Shown here piece after piece: positions 41,814 through 50,898 of a stretch of DNA of 64,000 bases. The position numbers and the translations under genes are program-made. Source of the stretch: Oscillospiraceae bacterium (GTDB taxonomy: Bacteria; Bacillota; Clostridia; Oscillospirales; Oscillospiraceae). Where the stretch lies: positions 62,001 through 126,000 of the forward strand of contig SVLJ01000005.1 of assembly GCA_015067995.1 (NCBI GenBank), written 5' to 3'. The notes beneath the pieces were generated by a model, which worked only from the letters and a program-made list of their open reading frames with translations, made no database searches and was not told the DNA's origin. Position 1 is the first letter of the stretch; each line of letters starts with the position of its first letter.

Positions 41814-42878
41814 ATGAACAAGGACAACATCCTGCGCCATGACACTGTTGCCATGGACGAAACCACCGGCGAACTGGTGATCATTGACCAGACCCGACTG
41901 CCGGGCGAAACGGTTTTCCTGCGCCTCTCCCGTCCGGAGGACATCCACGAGGCCATTTATCTGCTGCGGGTGCGGGGCGCGCCTGCCATCGGTGTTGCGG
42001 CAGCCATCGGCATCTATGCCGCCTGCCGTGACCTGCCGGAGGGTGACCGCGCCGCCTTTACCGATGAATTTTTCAAAATCCGCGATTATCTGGCCTCCGC
42101 CCGCCCCACCGCCGTAAACCTCACATGGGCGCTGAACCGGATGGCGCAGGTGGTGGAAGCCCATCCTGCTTCCACGGTATCGGAACTGAAAGCGCTGCTG
42201 CGCCGGGAGGCACTGACCATCCGGGACGAAGACATTCAAGTCTGCCGCGCTCTGGGCGAGTACGGTCTCACCCTCATCCGGGACGGTGACGGCATCCTCA
42301 CCCACTGCAACGCCGGTCAGCTGGCCACCGTCCGTTACGGCACGGCGCTGGCGCCTGTCCATGTGGGACGGGAGCAGGGTATGCAGTTCCGGGTTTTTAC
42401 CGATGAGACCCGTCCGCTGCTGCAGGGCGCACGGCTCTCTGCCTTTGAGCTGGCGGCAGACGGTGTGGACACCACCCTGATCTGCGACAACATGGCCTCC
42501 GCCGTGATGAAGCAGGGCTGGGTGCAGGCGGTTTTCGTAGGCTGTGACCGGGTGGCCGCCAACGGTGACACTGCCAACAAGATCGGCACCTCCGGCGTGG
42601 CCATTCTGGCAAAGCACTACGGCATCCCCTTCTATGTCTGCGCGCCCCTGTCCACCATCGACATGCGCTGTCCTGACGGCAGCGCCATCTGCATCGAGGA
42701 ACGGCCTGCCCACGAGGTAACGGAGCTGTGGTATCAGCAGCGGATGGCTCCGGAGAACATCCGCGTTTACAACCCCGCCTTCGACGTGACGGATGCGGAG
42801 CTGATCACTGCCTTCGTCACGGAAAAGGGCGTGATCCGTCCGCCCTTCGGCCCGGCCTTCCGGGCGCTGTTTGAGTAA
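41814..42878 (+). CDS. mtnA: S-methyl-5-thioribose-1-phosphate isomerase
   Basis: A 354-residue aldose-ketose isomerase of the MtnA/eIF2B-alpha family. RVRGAPAIGVAAAIG, the catalytic Cys in THCNAGQLAT, the catalytic Asp in VGCDRVAANGD, and NKIGTSG (phosphate site) are all present. It turns 5-methylthioribose-1-phosphate, and in several organisms also 5-deoxyribose-1-phosphate, into the ribulose form. RBS AGGAGG; own promoter. The next three genes supply the aldolase, the deaminase and the phosphorylase of the same route, and no mtnBCD/mtnW genes are present, so the classic methionine salvage is not what this operon does. Confidence 0.95.
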   Translation: MNKDNILRHDTVAMDETTGELVIIDQTRLPGETVFLRLSRPEDIHEAIYLLRVRGAPAIGVAAAIGIYAACRDLPEGDRAAFTDEFFKIRDYLASARPTAVNLTWALNRMAQVVEAHPASTVSELKALLRREALTIRDEDIQVCRALGEYGLTLIRDGDGILTHCNAGQLATVRYGTALAPVHVGREQGMQFRVFTDETRPLLQGARLSAFELAADGVDTTLICDNMASAVMKQGWVQAVFVGCDRVAANGDTANKIGTSGVAILAKHYGIPFYVCAPLSTIDMRCPDGSAICIEERPAHEVTELWYQQRMAPENIRVYNPAFDVTDAELITAFVTEKGVIRPPFGPAFRALFE

Positions 42879-42890
42879 GGGGGTATCCAC

Positions 42891-43607
42891 ATGCAGGTCT
42901 ATGTAACCGATACCGAGGCCAAACGCCTGATTCTGGACATTGGACGCCGACTGTACGAGCGGCAGTATGTAGCCGCCAATGACGGCAATATCAGCGTCCG
43001 GGTCAGTGAAAACCGCATCTGGGTAACGCCCGCCGGTGTTTCCAAGGGCTATATGACGGAGAACATGCTGGTGTGCATGGATCTGGAGGGCAATGTGCGC
43101 TTCGGCACTGCAAAGCCCTCCTCAGAAACCGGAATGCACCTGCGGCTCTACCGGGAGAATCCGGCCATCCGTGCCGTGGTGCATGCCCATCCCGTCACCG
43201 CCACCTCCTTTGCCGTGGCGCGGGTGCCGCTGGACACCGCCCTGATGACGGAATCTGTGCTGGGACTGGGTGTGGTTCCGGTCACGGAGTACGCCGTCAC
43301 CGGCTCACCGGAGATCGCCGAGTCGGTCGTCCCCTTCTGCCGCGACTACAACGCCGTGCTCCTGGCCAACCACGGCGCCCTGACATGGGGCGCGGATGCC
43401 ATGCAGGCTTATTACCGGATGGAAACGCTGGAATGCTGCGCCTCCGTCATGAAAAATCTGGGCTATCTGAATGTACCGCCCCATGTGCTGACCCGCTCGC
43501 AGGTCTATGAGCTGCTGGAGCTGCGGGAACGGCAGGGCGTTTTCACCGGCGGCACGCCCCTGTGCGCCGAGGATCTTGCGAAGAAATATCAAACATCGAA
43601 AGGATGA
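42891..43607 (+). CDS. Class II aldolase (5-deoxy/methylthio-ribulose-1-phosphate aldolase candidate)
   Basis: A 238-residue member of the class II aldolase/adducin family (fuculose-1-phosphate aldolase type). GNISVRV, the phosphate site SSETGMH with its Glu, the zinc ligands in HAHP and the distal His in LLANHGALTWG are conserved. Retro-aldol cleavage of 5-methylthioribulose-1-P or 5-deoxyribulose-1-P would give dihydroxyacetone phosphate plus methylthioacetaldehyde or lactaldehyde, the known DHAP shunt. The alternative, an MtnB dehydratase, belongs to the same fold, but no downstream MtnC/D enzyme is present. It starts 12 nt after mtnA. Confidence 0.88.
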   Translation: MQVYVTDTEAKRLILDIGRRLYERQYVAANDGNISVRVSENRIWVTPAGVSKGYMTENMLVCMDLEGNVRFGTAKPSSETGMHLRLYRENPAIRAVVHAHPVTATSFAVARVPLDTALMTESVLGLGVVPVTEYAVTGSPEIAESVVPFCRDYNAVLLANHGALTWGADAMQAYYRMETLECCASVMKNLGYLNVPPHVLTRSQVYELLELRERQGVFTGGTPLCAEDLAKKYQTSKG

Positions 43608-43612
43608 ATCAT

Positions 43613-44905
43613 ATGCTGTTTTCCAACATCCACATTCTGGACGAGCAGTTTCAGCACCGCAGCGGATGCTATGTAGGCGTCCGGGACGGCGTCATCGCCT
43701 ACATTGGCGATGTGCCGCCTGCCGAAGATTTCGGCGAGGTCTATGACGGTGCCGGCCGGCTGCTGATGCCCGGTTTCGTCAATTCTCACAGCCACTCCGG
43801 CATGACCCTGATGCGGGGCTACGGTGAAAATCTTGCTCTGTCCGACTGGCTGCACCAGCGGATCTTCCCCTTCGAGGCCAAGCTCACCACCGAGGCCATC
43901 TACAACGGCACCATGCTGGCTGCCGCGGAGATGCTGCGCTTCGGTATCGTCTCCACCACGGAAATGTACTTCGATGCCGCCGCCATTCGTCAGGCGGTGC
44001 TGGATTCCGGCATCAAGATGAACATGGGGCTTTCCGTCACCTGCTTCGATGACCGCGGCTATGCGGATCTGCCCACCTACAGCGAGATGCTGGACGCCCT
44101 CCAGACCTGCCACGGCGCCGCCGGCGGACGGCTGAAGCTGGACGCCGCCCTCCACGCCGAGTACACCTCCACCCAGAAGCTGGCGGAGGGCGTGGCAGCC
44201 TTCGCCCGGGAGCACGGCCTGCGCCAGCATGTGCATCTTTCCGAGACGAAAGCCGAGCACGAGGAATGCAAGCAGCGTCGGAACGGACGCACCCCCGCCC
44301 GCTATTTCTACGACATCGGTTTCTTTGACGGTCCCACCTCCGCCGCACACTGCGTCTGGCTGGAGGACGAAGACTTTGCCCTGCTGGCAGAGAAGGGTGT
44401 TACGGTGGCCAGCTGTCCCGTCAGCAACCTGAAGCTGGCCAGCGGTTTCCCCAACGCGCCCCGGATGCTGGAGATGGGCATCAACTACGCGCTGGGCACC
44501 GACAGCGTGGCCAGCAACAACAACCTCAACCTCATGGAGGAGGTCAAACTCTTCGCCACCCTGTTCAAGTCCACCACCGGTGATCCCACCGTGGTAACTC
44601 CCGCTCAGGCGCTGTACGCCGCCACCCGGGCAGGTGCTCTGGCACAGGGACGTACCGACTGCGGTCTGGTGAAGGAGGGCTTCCGGGCAGACCTCATCGT
44701 TATGGATCTGCGGAATAAGCCCCACATGTACCCCTGCCACAGCATGGTGAACAATGTGGTCTTCGCCGGTCAGGGCAGCGATGTGTGCCTGACCATGGTG
44801 GACGGTCAGGTGCTGTATCGGGACGGTCTGTACACCACGCTGGATGTGGAGGCAGTCATTGCCAAGGCCAACGAATCCACCGAGAAGATCCTGCGCCAGC
44901 TGTAA
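43613..44905 (+). CDS. mtaD: 5-methylthioadenosine/S-adenosylhomocysteine/5'-deoxyadenosine deaminase
   Basis: A 430-residue metal-dependent deaminase of the MtaD/DadD type. The metal site NSHSHSGM, the HVHLSETKAEHEE segment (metal-binding His and catalytic Glu), HCVWLEDEDF and the terminal GTDSVASNNNLNLMEE are all characteristic. It would turn 5'-methylthioadenosine, S-adenosylhomocysteine or 5'-deoxyadenosine into the inosine form. The start at 43613 has AAAGGA 9 nt upstream; the ORF track starts 17 codons too early inside the aldolase gene. In radical-SAM-rich anaerobes 5'-deoxyadenosine is a major by-product and a likely real substrate. Confidence 0.92.
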   Translation: MLFSNIHILDEQFQHRSGCYVGVRDGVIAYIGDVPPAEDFGEVYDGAGRLLMPGFVNSHSHSGMTLMRGYGENLALSDWLHQRIFPFEAKLTTEAIYNGTMLAAAEMLRFGIVSTTEMYFDAAAIRQAVLDSGIKMNMGLSVTCFDDRGYADLPTYSEMLDALQTCHGAAGGRLKLDAALHAEYTSTQKLAEGVAAFAREHGLRQHVHLSETKAEHEECKQRRNGRTPARYFYDIGFFDGPTSAAHCVWLEDEDFALLAEKGVTVASCPVSNLKLASGFPNAPRMLEMGINYALGTDSVASNNNLNLMEEVKLFATLFKSTTGDPTVVTPAQALYAATRAGALAQGRTDCGLVKEGFRADLIVMDLRNKPHMYPCHSMVNNVVFAGQGSDVCLTMVDGQVLYRDGLYTTLDVEAVIAKANESTEKILRQL

Positions 44906-44917
44906 AGGAGAGATGGA

Positions 44918-45730
44918 ATGAACTACGAACATGTACAGGAAGCAGCCGCATACGTCCGGAACAAGCTTGCCCGTCAGCCCAGGGTGGGCATGATCCTCGG
45001 CTCCGGTCTGGGCGGCATCGCCGACGAGATCGAAAGCAAGGTGGAAATTCCCTATCGGGAAATTCCCCATTTTGCCTGCTCCACCGCACCCGGCCATAAG
45101 GGGCAGCTGGTTTGCGGCACTCTCAGCGGTACAGATGTCCTGTGTATGCAGGGACGACTCCATTATTACGAGGGTCACAGCATGCAAGACATCATTTTCC
45201 CCATCCGGGTAATGAAGCTGCTGGGCATTGAGACCCTCATCGTCACCAACGCCGCCGGCGGTGTCAATCTGGAGTTCCATGCCGGCGATCTGATGCTCAT
45301 TGAAGATCACATCAATTTCCTGCCCAATCCTCTCATCGGACCCAACGATGCGGAATTCGGTCCCCGCTTCTGCGACATGACCTACACCTACACCCCGGCT
45401 CTCCGTGAGCTGGCGCAGCAGACGGCGCAGCACATGAACATTCCCCTGCGCCGGGGCGTGTATATGTCTGTTACCGGCCCCAGCTTTGAGACCCCGGCAG
45501 AGATCCGGGCTTTCCGTACTCTGGGCGCTGATGCCGTGGGCATGTCCACGGTGCCGGAAGCCATCGCCGCCTCCCACTGCGGGATGCAGGTGCTGGCTTT
45601 CTCCCTCATCACCAACATGGCCGCCGGTATCACCGGTGAACAGCTGTCAGAGGAGGAGGTCATCGAGATCGGCAGTCGGCAGGGGCACATACTCTGCGCT
45701 CTGGTAACAGCGATCGCGGCCAGGCTCTGA
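44918..45730 (+). CDS. Purine-nucleoside phosphorylase (inosine/guanosine type)
   Basis: A 270-residue trimeric-type PNP: GMILGSGLGG (phosphate site), APGHKGQLVCG, MQGRLHYYEGHSMQ, TNAAGGVN, VTGPSFETPAEI (Glu for ribose/base) and ITNMAAGI (Asn for 6-oxopurine). The Asn in the base site fits inosine-type bases, as needed after the deaminase. In this operon it likely cleaves 5'-methylthioinosine or 5'-deoxyinosine to hypoxanthine and the sugar-1-phosphate that MtnA uses; general purine salvage remains possible. It is 12 nt after the deaminase gene. Confidence 0.92.
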   Translation: MNYEHVQEAAAYVRNKLARQPRVGMILGSGLGGIADEIESKVEIPYREIPHFACSTAPGHKGQLVCGTLSGTDVLCMQGRLHYYEGHSMQDIIFPIRVMKLLGIETLIVTNAAGGVNLEFHAGDLMLIEDHINFLPNPLIGPNDAEFGPRFCDMTYTYTPALRELAQQTAQHMNIPLRRGVYMSVTGPSFETPAEIRAFRTLGADAVGMSTVPEAIAASHCGMQVLAFSLITNMAAGITGEQLSEEEVIEIGSRQGHILCALVTAIAARL

Positions 45731-45759
45731 TGAAAAACACTCACAAGGAGGAACATATC

Positions 45760-47265
45760 ATGGATTACCGTAAATTGCAGAACGGCAGCGACATCCGCGG
45801 TGTAGCGCTGGAGGGTGTGGCCGGTCAGCCCATCACTCTGACAGAGCAGGCCTGCCGGGATATTGGCCGCGGCTTTGCTCTGTGGCTCATGGCAAAAACC
45901 GGGAAGAAGGAGAATCTTCGGGTCTCTGTAGGCCGCGACTCCCGTCTATCCGGTGAGACGCTGTGTGGCTGGCTCTGTGAAGCCATGGTGGCACAGGGTC
46001 TGCAGCTCACCAACTTTGGCATGGCCAGCACCCCCGCCATGTTCATGTCCACCGTCACCGAGGGATACAACTATGACGGTGCCGTGATGATCACCGCCAG
46101 CCACCTGCCCTTCAACCGCAACGGCTTCAAGTTCTTCACACCGGAGGGCGGTCTGGAATCCGCCGACATCAAGGCCATTCTGGCCTATGCCGGCGGTGAC
46201 GAAGTCACCGGTCTCCCCGCCGGAACGCTGAGCGACGGCGCATTCATGGACACCTATGCCGCCATTCTGGCAGACAAGGTGCGTCAGGCCACCGGTGAGG
46301 AAACGCCGTTGGCGGGACTGCGCATTGTGGTGGACGCCGGCAACGGCGCAGGCGGCTTCTACGCCGATAAGGTGCTGCGTCCTCTGGGCGCCAACACCGA
46401 CGGCAGCCGGTATCTGGACCCTGACGGCAGCTTCCCCAACCATGTGCCCAATCCCGAGGACAAGGAGGCCATGGAGAGCATCATGGAGGCCGTCCGTGAG
46501 ACCAAGGCAGACCTTGGCATCATCTTTGACACCGACGTAGACCGTGCCGGTGCCGTGCTGGCGGACGGCAGCGAGCTGAACCGCAACCGCATCATTGCCA
46601 TGCTGGCCGCCATCCTGCTGCGGGAGCATCCCGGCACCACCATTGTCACCGACTCCATCACCTCCACCGGCCTTGCCAAATTCATTGAGGCCAAGGGCGG
46701 CGTGCATCACCGGTTCAAGCGCGGCTATCGCAACGTCATCAACGAGTCCATCCGCCTTAACGAACTGGGACAGGACAGCCAGCTGGCCATTGAGACCTCC
46801 GGCCACGGTGCTCTGAAGGAAAACTACTTCCTGGACGACGGCGCGTATCTGGTGACCAAGCTCCTCATCGAGCTGGCCCGTGGCCGCAAGGAAGGCTATA
46901 CGCTGGAATCCCTCATCGCCGAGCTGGAGGAGCCCGCCGAGAGCCGTGAGTTCCGCATGAACATCCAGCTGGAGGACTTCAAGTCCTACGGGCAGCAGGT
47001 CATCTCTGATCTGCAGGCCTATGCGGAAAAACAGGCCGGCTGGTCTCTGGCGCCCAGCAACTATGAAGGCGTCCGGGTGAATCTGGACGAGGCACATGGC
47101 GGTGGATGGTTCCTGCTGCGCCTGTCCCTTCACGATCCCCTGCTCCCCCTGAACATCGAGAGCAATGTTTCCGGCGGCGTAAAGAAGATCGCCGGTGAGC
47201 TGGCGGGATTCCTCTCCGGCTATGACAAGCTGGACACCGCCGCTCTCACCGCCTTTGCAAAGTAA
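45760..47265 (+). CDS. Phosphomannomutase/phosphoglucomutase family protein
   Basis: A 501-residue alpha-D-phosphohexomutase. VGRDSRLSG, the active-site serine loop ITASHLPFNRNGFKFF, the metal-binding DTDVDRAG and the sugar-binding TSGHGALKENYFLDDGAYL are in order. The ATG at 45760 follows AAGGAGGAA; the ORF track starts 10 codons earlier at an ATG without RBS. It lies 29 nt after the PNP gene, as last gene of the operon. The direct link with nucleoside salvage is unclear: it may interconvert sugar-1- and sugar-5/6-phosphates from nucleosides that still carry a 5'-hydroxyl, or serve cell-envelope sugar synthesis. Confidence 0.9.
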   Translation: MDYRKLQNGSDIRGVALEGVAGQPITLTEQACRDIGRGFALWLMAKTGKKENLRVSVGRDSRLSGETLCGWLCEAMVAQGLQLTNFGMASTPAMFMSTVTEGYNYDGAVMITASHLPFNRNGFKFFTPEGGLESADIKAILAYAGGDEVTGLPAGTLSDGAFMDTYAAILADKVRQATGEETPLAGLRIVVDAGNGAGGFYADKVLRPLGANTDGSRYLDPDGSFPNHVPNPEDKEAMESIMEAVRETKADLGIIFDTDVDRAGAVLADGSELNRNRIIAMLAAILLREHPGTTIVTDSITSTGLAKFIEAKGGVHHRFKRGYRNVINESIRLNELGQDSQLAIETSGHGALKENYFLDDGAYLVTKLLIELARGRKEGYTLESLIAELEEPAESREFRMNIQLEDFKSYGQQVISDLQAYAEKQAGWSLAPSNYEGVRVNLDEAHGGGWFLLRLSLHDPLLPLNIESNVSGGVKKIAGELAGFLSGYDKLDTAALTAFAK

Positions 47266-47279
47266 ATTCCATATACCGT

Positions 47280-47317
47280 AAAAGACGCGGCCGCCGAACC
47301 GGCGACCGCGTCTTTTT
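47280..47317 (+). terminator. Rho-independent terminator of the salvage operon
   Basis: AAAAGACGCGG-CCGCC pairs with GGCG-A-CCGCGTCTTTT, followed by TTTT; the adjoining PepT-like gene converges on it. Confidence 0.85.
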
Positions 47318-47328
47318 TCGTATCATGA

Positions 47329-48435
47329 TTACTTTTCGCTGTAGGCCATCACCAGATCATAGACCATCCGGCCAGCCTGCTTCAGGTCCTCCACATAGAG
47401 TTCTTCTCCGGTGGAGTGGTTTTTGAAATAACCCGACGCCACACCGACACTCTTGATGCCGGCAGCATTGAAGCGGTTCGCATCCATACCGCCGCCGCCC
47501 ATTTCGATCAGCGGCGTAATGCCACGCTGTTCCAGCGCACCGCACAAGGTGGTCAGCAGCTCGTCCTCATGGGGAATGCAGAAGCCGTCATATATCCTCT
47601 CCACCCGCACCCGACAGGTGGCAGGCGTTTTGGAAATGACCTCATGACAGTGTCGCTCCACATACTCAATGTAGGCGTCCACCTTCTTCGGGTCACGGCT
47701 GCGAACCTCGCCGCCGATCTCCACATGGTCGCATACTACGTTTGTGACTCTGCCTGCGGTGATCAGTGCCCAGTTGGCAGTGGTTTCCTCATCCAGTCGG
47801 CCTTCTTTGATCTCTGCCAGGACCTTGGATGCCATCACCAGCGCGTTGACCCCCTTTTCGGGTGCCTGACCGGCATGTGCAGGCTTGCCATATACATCGA
47901 TATACAGCATGGCTTTGCCGGGTGCAGCGTTGATGATGCGCCCGGTGTGGCCGGGAGAATCGATGCAGTAGCAATGCTTTGCACGGAAGCCGCCAAAATC
48001 CAGATGCCGGCTGCCGGTGACCAGCAGCTCTTCACAGGCTGTAAAGGCCACCTCCACATCGCAGTGGGGCAGGCCGCTTGCCTTCACACGGCGCAGGCCG
48101 TCCAGAATGGCGGCAATACCGGACACATCGTCCGCCGCCAGAATGGTGGTGCCGTCGGTGGTGATCTTTTCCTCCGTGACCACATGACGGATATTGTCGC
48201 CGTTGGGCACACGGTCCATGTGGGCGGCAAACAACACCGGCTTACCCACCGTTCCACGAAGAACGGCAGCAATGTTGCCGGACGTGCCGGGGATCTTCTC
48301 CGCCGCGTCGTCCTCACGAACCTCGCAGCCAAGCTGGGCAAGCTTCTGCTTCAGCACATCCGCCATGGCTCGCTCGCCCTTGGAGGGTGAGGAAATGCCT
48401 GTCAGCTCAATAAACTCTTCAATGATTCTTTCCAT
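47329..48435 (-). CDS. PepT-like M20 peptidase (tripeptidase family)
   Basis: A 368-residue metallopeptidase in the PepT/PepT-like branch. AAHMDRVPNGDNI holds the first metal ligand, ILAADDVSGIAAIL the bridging Asp, FTACEELLVTGS the catalytic Glu pair, and GGGMDANRFNAAGI the last ligand region. The start is uncertain: an ATG at 48435 with AGGGA 4-5 nt away, or a GTG at 48447 with little RBS; the upstream stop is only a few bases away either way. It ends a run of three M20D amidohydrolase genes and probably cleaves small peptides. Confidence 0.88.
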   Translation of the reverse strand: MERIIEEFIELTGISSPSKGERAMADVLKQKLAQLGCEVREDDAAEKIPGTSGNIAAVLRGTVGKPVLFAAHMDRVPNGDNIRHVVTEEKITTDGTTILAADDVSGIAAILDGLRRVKASGLPHCDVEVAFTACEELLVTGSRHLDFGGFRAKHCYCIDSPGHTGRIINAAPGKAMLYIDVYGKPAHAGQAPEKGVNALVMASKVLAEIKEGRLDEETTANWALITAGRVTNVVCDHVEIGGEVRSRDPKKVDAYIEYVERHCHEVISKTPATCRVRVERIYDGFCIPHEDELLTTLCGALEQRGITPLIEMGGGGMDANRFNAAGIKSVGVASGYFKNHSTGEELYVEDLKQAGRMVYDLVMAYSEK

Positions 48436-48452
48436 GAGTCCCTGCACTTTCG

Positions 48453-49637
48453 TCAGTTCTTTGCCAGATACTTCAGGGCGGTGGTGATCATCACCCGGCC
48501 GCCGGTGAAGAAGCCTTCGGGGTTGGGACAGAACTTTCCGTTATGGGCAGGCGCATTCTCGCGATCCTGCCACTTGCAGCCGGTGTGGAAAAAGACACCG
48601 GGCACTTCCCGCTCAAAGAAGGAGAAATCCTCGCCGCCAAGGCTGGCGTTCTGGATGAGCTTGACGTTTTCCGTACCCAGCAGCTCACCGGCGGTTTCCT
48701 TCAGCAGGTCATACATATCCTCGTTGTTGTTGAGGGGAGAGTAGCCCCGGATATAGTTAAACCTGCAGGTGGCGCCCATGCCCTCAGCAATACCGCAGGC
48801 GATGCTCTCCATGCGCTTTTCCATCATGTCCCGAACAGCGGGATCGTGATTGCGGCAGGTGCCTGCGATCTCACAGCGGCCGGCCAGCACATTGTAGCGG
48901 TCACCGGCGGTCATCTTGCCGATGGTCAGAACAGCGCATTTCAAGGGAGCCACATTGCGTGCCACGATGCTCTGCAGGGCGGTGACGATCTGCGCGCCCA
49001 CCAGCAGGGCATCCACGCCGTTATGGGGTGCAGAAGCGTGGCAGGCCTTACCCTCAATGGTGATGGTGAAGGAATCGGAGAAAGCGGACATCAGGCCGGG
49101 ACGGGACGCCACGGTACCCACAGGATTGCCGCAGCCCACATGCTGGCCGATGACGGCGTCCACGTGGGGATTCTCCAGCGCACCGTCAGCGATCATGCGC
49201 TTGGCACCGCTATCGGAGGACTTCTCCTCCGAAGGCTGGAACAGCAGCTTCACCTTGCCGTTGAATTCGTTCTTCATCTCGCAGAGGACATAGGCGGCAC
49301 CCAGCAGCATGGCGGCGTGGGAATCGTGTCCGCATGCATGCATGACGCCGGGATTCTGGGACGCAAAGGGCAAGCCGGTCTCTTCCTGAATGGGCAGGGC
49401 GTCGAAGTCCGCCCGAAGGCCGATGCACTTGCCGGGGCCTTTTCCCTCGATGACGGCGGTAACACCGTAGCCGCCTACGTTTTCCACAGGCTCCAGACCC
49501 ATCTTCCGCAGGGCAGCAGCGATATAAGCCGCGCTTTCCTTCTCCTCACCGGATACTTCCGGATGAGCATGGAGCCAGCGGTAATGCTCCATGACAGTTT
49601 CCGCATACTTGTGAATCAGATGATCTACACGTTCCAT
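48453..49637 (-). CDS. M20D amidohydrolase, tandem copy 3
   Basis: A 394-residue M20D enzyme with HYRWLHAHPEVSGEEKE, the metal-site MHACGHDSHAAMLLGAA, QPSEE (catalytic Glu) and GGEDFSFF. It is the third of three head-to-tail copies of equal length and very high similarity, lying in one operon. Differences cluster in the region QHVGCGNPVGTVASRPG, beside the active site, and in the C-terminal third (NVKLIQNASLGGE; FHTGCKWQDRENAP), which may alter acyl-group choice. Reaction by family: N-acyl-amino acid to acid plus amino acid. Confidence 0.9.
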   Translation of the reverse strand: MERVDHLIHKYAETVMEHYRWLHAHPEVSGEEKESAAYIAAALRKMGLEPVENVGGYGVTAVIEGKGPGKCIGLRADFDALPIQEETGLPFASQNPGVMHACGHDSHAAMLLGAAYVLCEMKNEFNGKVKLLFQPSEEKSSDSGAKRMIADGALENPHVDAVIGQHVGCGNPVGTVASRPGLMSAFSDSFTITIEGKACHASAPHNGVDALLVGAQIVTALQSIVARNVAPLKCAVLTIGKMTAGDRYNVLAGRCEIAGTCRNHDPAVRDMMEKRMESIACGIAEGMGATCRFNYIRGYSPLNNNEDMYDLLKETAGELLGTENVKLIQNASLGGEDFSFFEREVPGVFFHTGCKWQDRENAPAHNGKFCPNPEGFFTGGRVMITTALKYLAKN

Positions 49638-49675
49638 CGTATGTTCTCCCTTTCAAATCTGTCGAACCGGCAGCC

Positions 49676-50860
49676 TCAATTCTTGGCCAGATACTTCAGA
49701 GCCATGTTGAGCATCACCCGCTCACCGATGAGAAAGCTGTCTGTCTCGGGCTTGAACTTCTCGTTGTGAACGGGCACTTTTGCCCCGCCGGGAACGCGGC
49801 TGCCCAGCCAGTAGTAGAGACCGGGCACCCGTTCTGCGAAGAAAGAGAAGTCCTCGCCTCCCAGATCGGCGTTTTTCTGACACTCCACATTTTCCTCGCC
49901 CAGCAACTCGTCGGCGGTTTCCTTCCACAGCTGATACATCTCCTCGTTGTTGATGACGGGAGAGTATCCGCGAATGTACCGGAAGGTATATCCGGCGCCC
50001 ATGCCTTCGCAAACGCCCTTGATGATGGACTCCATGCGGCTTTCCATCATATCACGGACAGCGGGGTCCAGATTGCGGCAGGTGCCTTCCATTTCGCAGC
50101 GGCCGGCCAGCACATTGTAGCGGTCACCGGCGGTCATCTTGCCAACGGTCATCACGGCGCTCTTGAGGGGTGCCACGTTGCGGGCCACGATGCTCTGCAG
50201 AGCGGTGACCACCTGTGCGCCCACCAGCAGGGCATCCACCCCGTTATGCGGCGCGGATGCGTGGCAGGCCTTGCCCTCGATGGTGATGAAGAAGCGGTCA
50301 GATGCGGCGGTCAGCGGACCGGGTTTGCTGGCCATTGTGCCTGTCGCACGGCTGCCGCTCACATGCTGCGCGATGACGGCATCCACGCGTGGATTCTCCA
50401 GAGCTCCGTCGGCGATCATGCGCTTGGCGCCGCAGTCGGCGGAGTTTTCCTCAGCGGGCTGGAACAGCAGCTTCACACTGCCGTTGAACTCATCCTTCAT
50501 TTCATTCAGCACATAAGCCGCGCCCAGCAGCATAGCGGAGTGGGCGTCATGGCCGCAGGCGTGCATCACACCGGGATTCTGAGATGCATAGGGCAGACCG
50601 GTATTCTCCCGAATGGGCAGGGCATCAAAATCCGCCCGCAGACCCACGCACTTGCCGGGGCCTTTTCCCTCGATGACGGCGGTAACGCCGTAACCGCCCA
50701 CATTCTCTGCAGGCTCCAGACCCATCTCACGCAGAACGGCGGCGATATAGGCGGCGGTTTCCTTTTCCTCACCGGACAGCTCCGGATGGGCATGGAGCCA
50801 GCGGTAATGCTCCAGTACGGTTTCCGCGTACTTTTCAATCAGATGATCTATACGTTCCAC
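49676..50860 (-). CDS. M20D amidohydrolase, tandem copy 2
   Basis: A 394-residue copy with HYRWLHAHPELSGEEKE, MHACGHDAHSAMLLGAA, QPAEEN and GGEDFSFF. The start codon is GTG, preceded by GGGAGG; its neighbours use ATG. Compared with copy 3 it has FAERVPGLYYWLGSRVPGG near the C-terminus where copy 3 has FHTGCKWQDRE. The spacing to both neighbours is under 40 nt. Confidence 0.9.
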   Translation of the reverse strand: MERIDHLIEKYAETVLEHYRWLHAHPELSGEEKETAAYIAAVLREMGLEPAENVGGYGVTAVIEGKGPGKCVGLRADFDALPIRENTGLPYASQNPGVMHACGHDAHSAMLLGAAYVLNEMKDEFNGSVKLLFQPAEENSADCGAKRMIADGALENPRVDAVIAQHVSGSRATGTMASKPGPLTAASDRFFITIEGKACHASAPHNGVDALLVGAQVVTALQSIVARNVAPLKSAVMTVGKMTAGDRYNVLAGRCEMEGTCRNLDPAVRDMMESRMESIIKGVCEGMGAGYTFRYIRGYSPVINNEEMYQLWKETADELLGEENVECQKNADLGGEDFSFFAERVPGLYYWLGSRVPGGAKVPVHNEKFKPETDSFLIGERVMLNMALKYLAKN

Positions 50861-50898
50861 GATATGTCCTCCCTGTCAAATCTGTCGAATCACCACGC

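Noticed and set aside
43589-45577. 662-residue minus-strand ORF
   Set aside because: Antisense of the deaminase and PNP genes; composition of a reverse-strand artefact.
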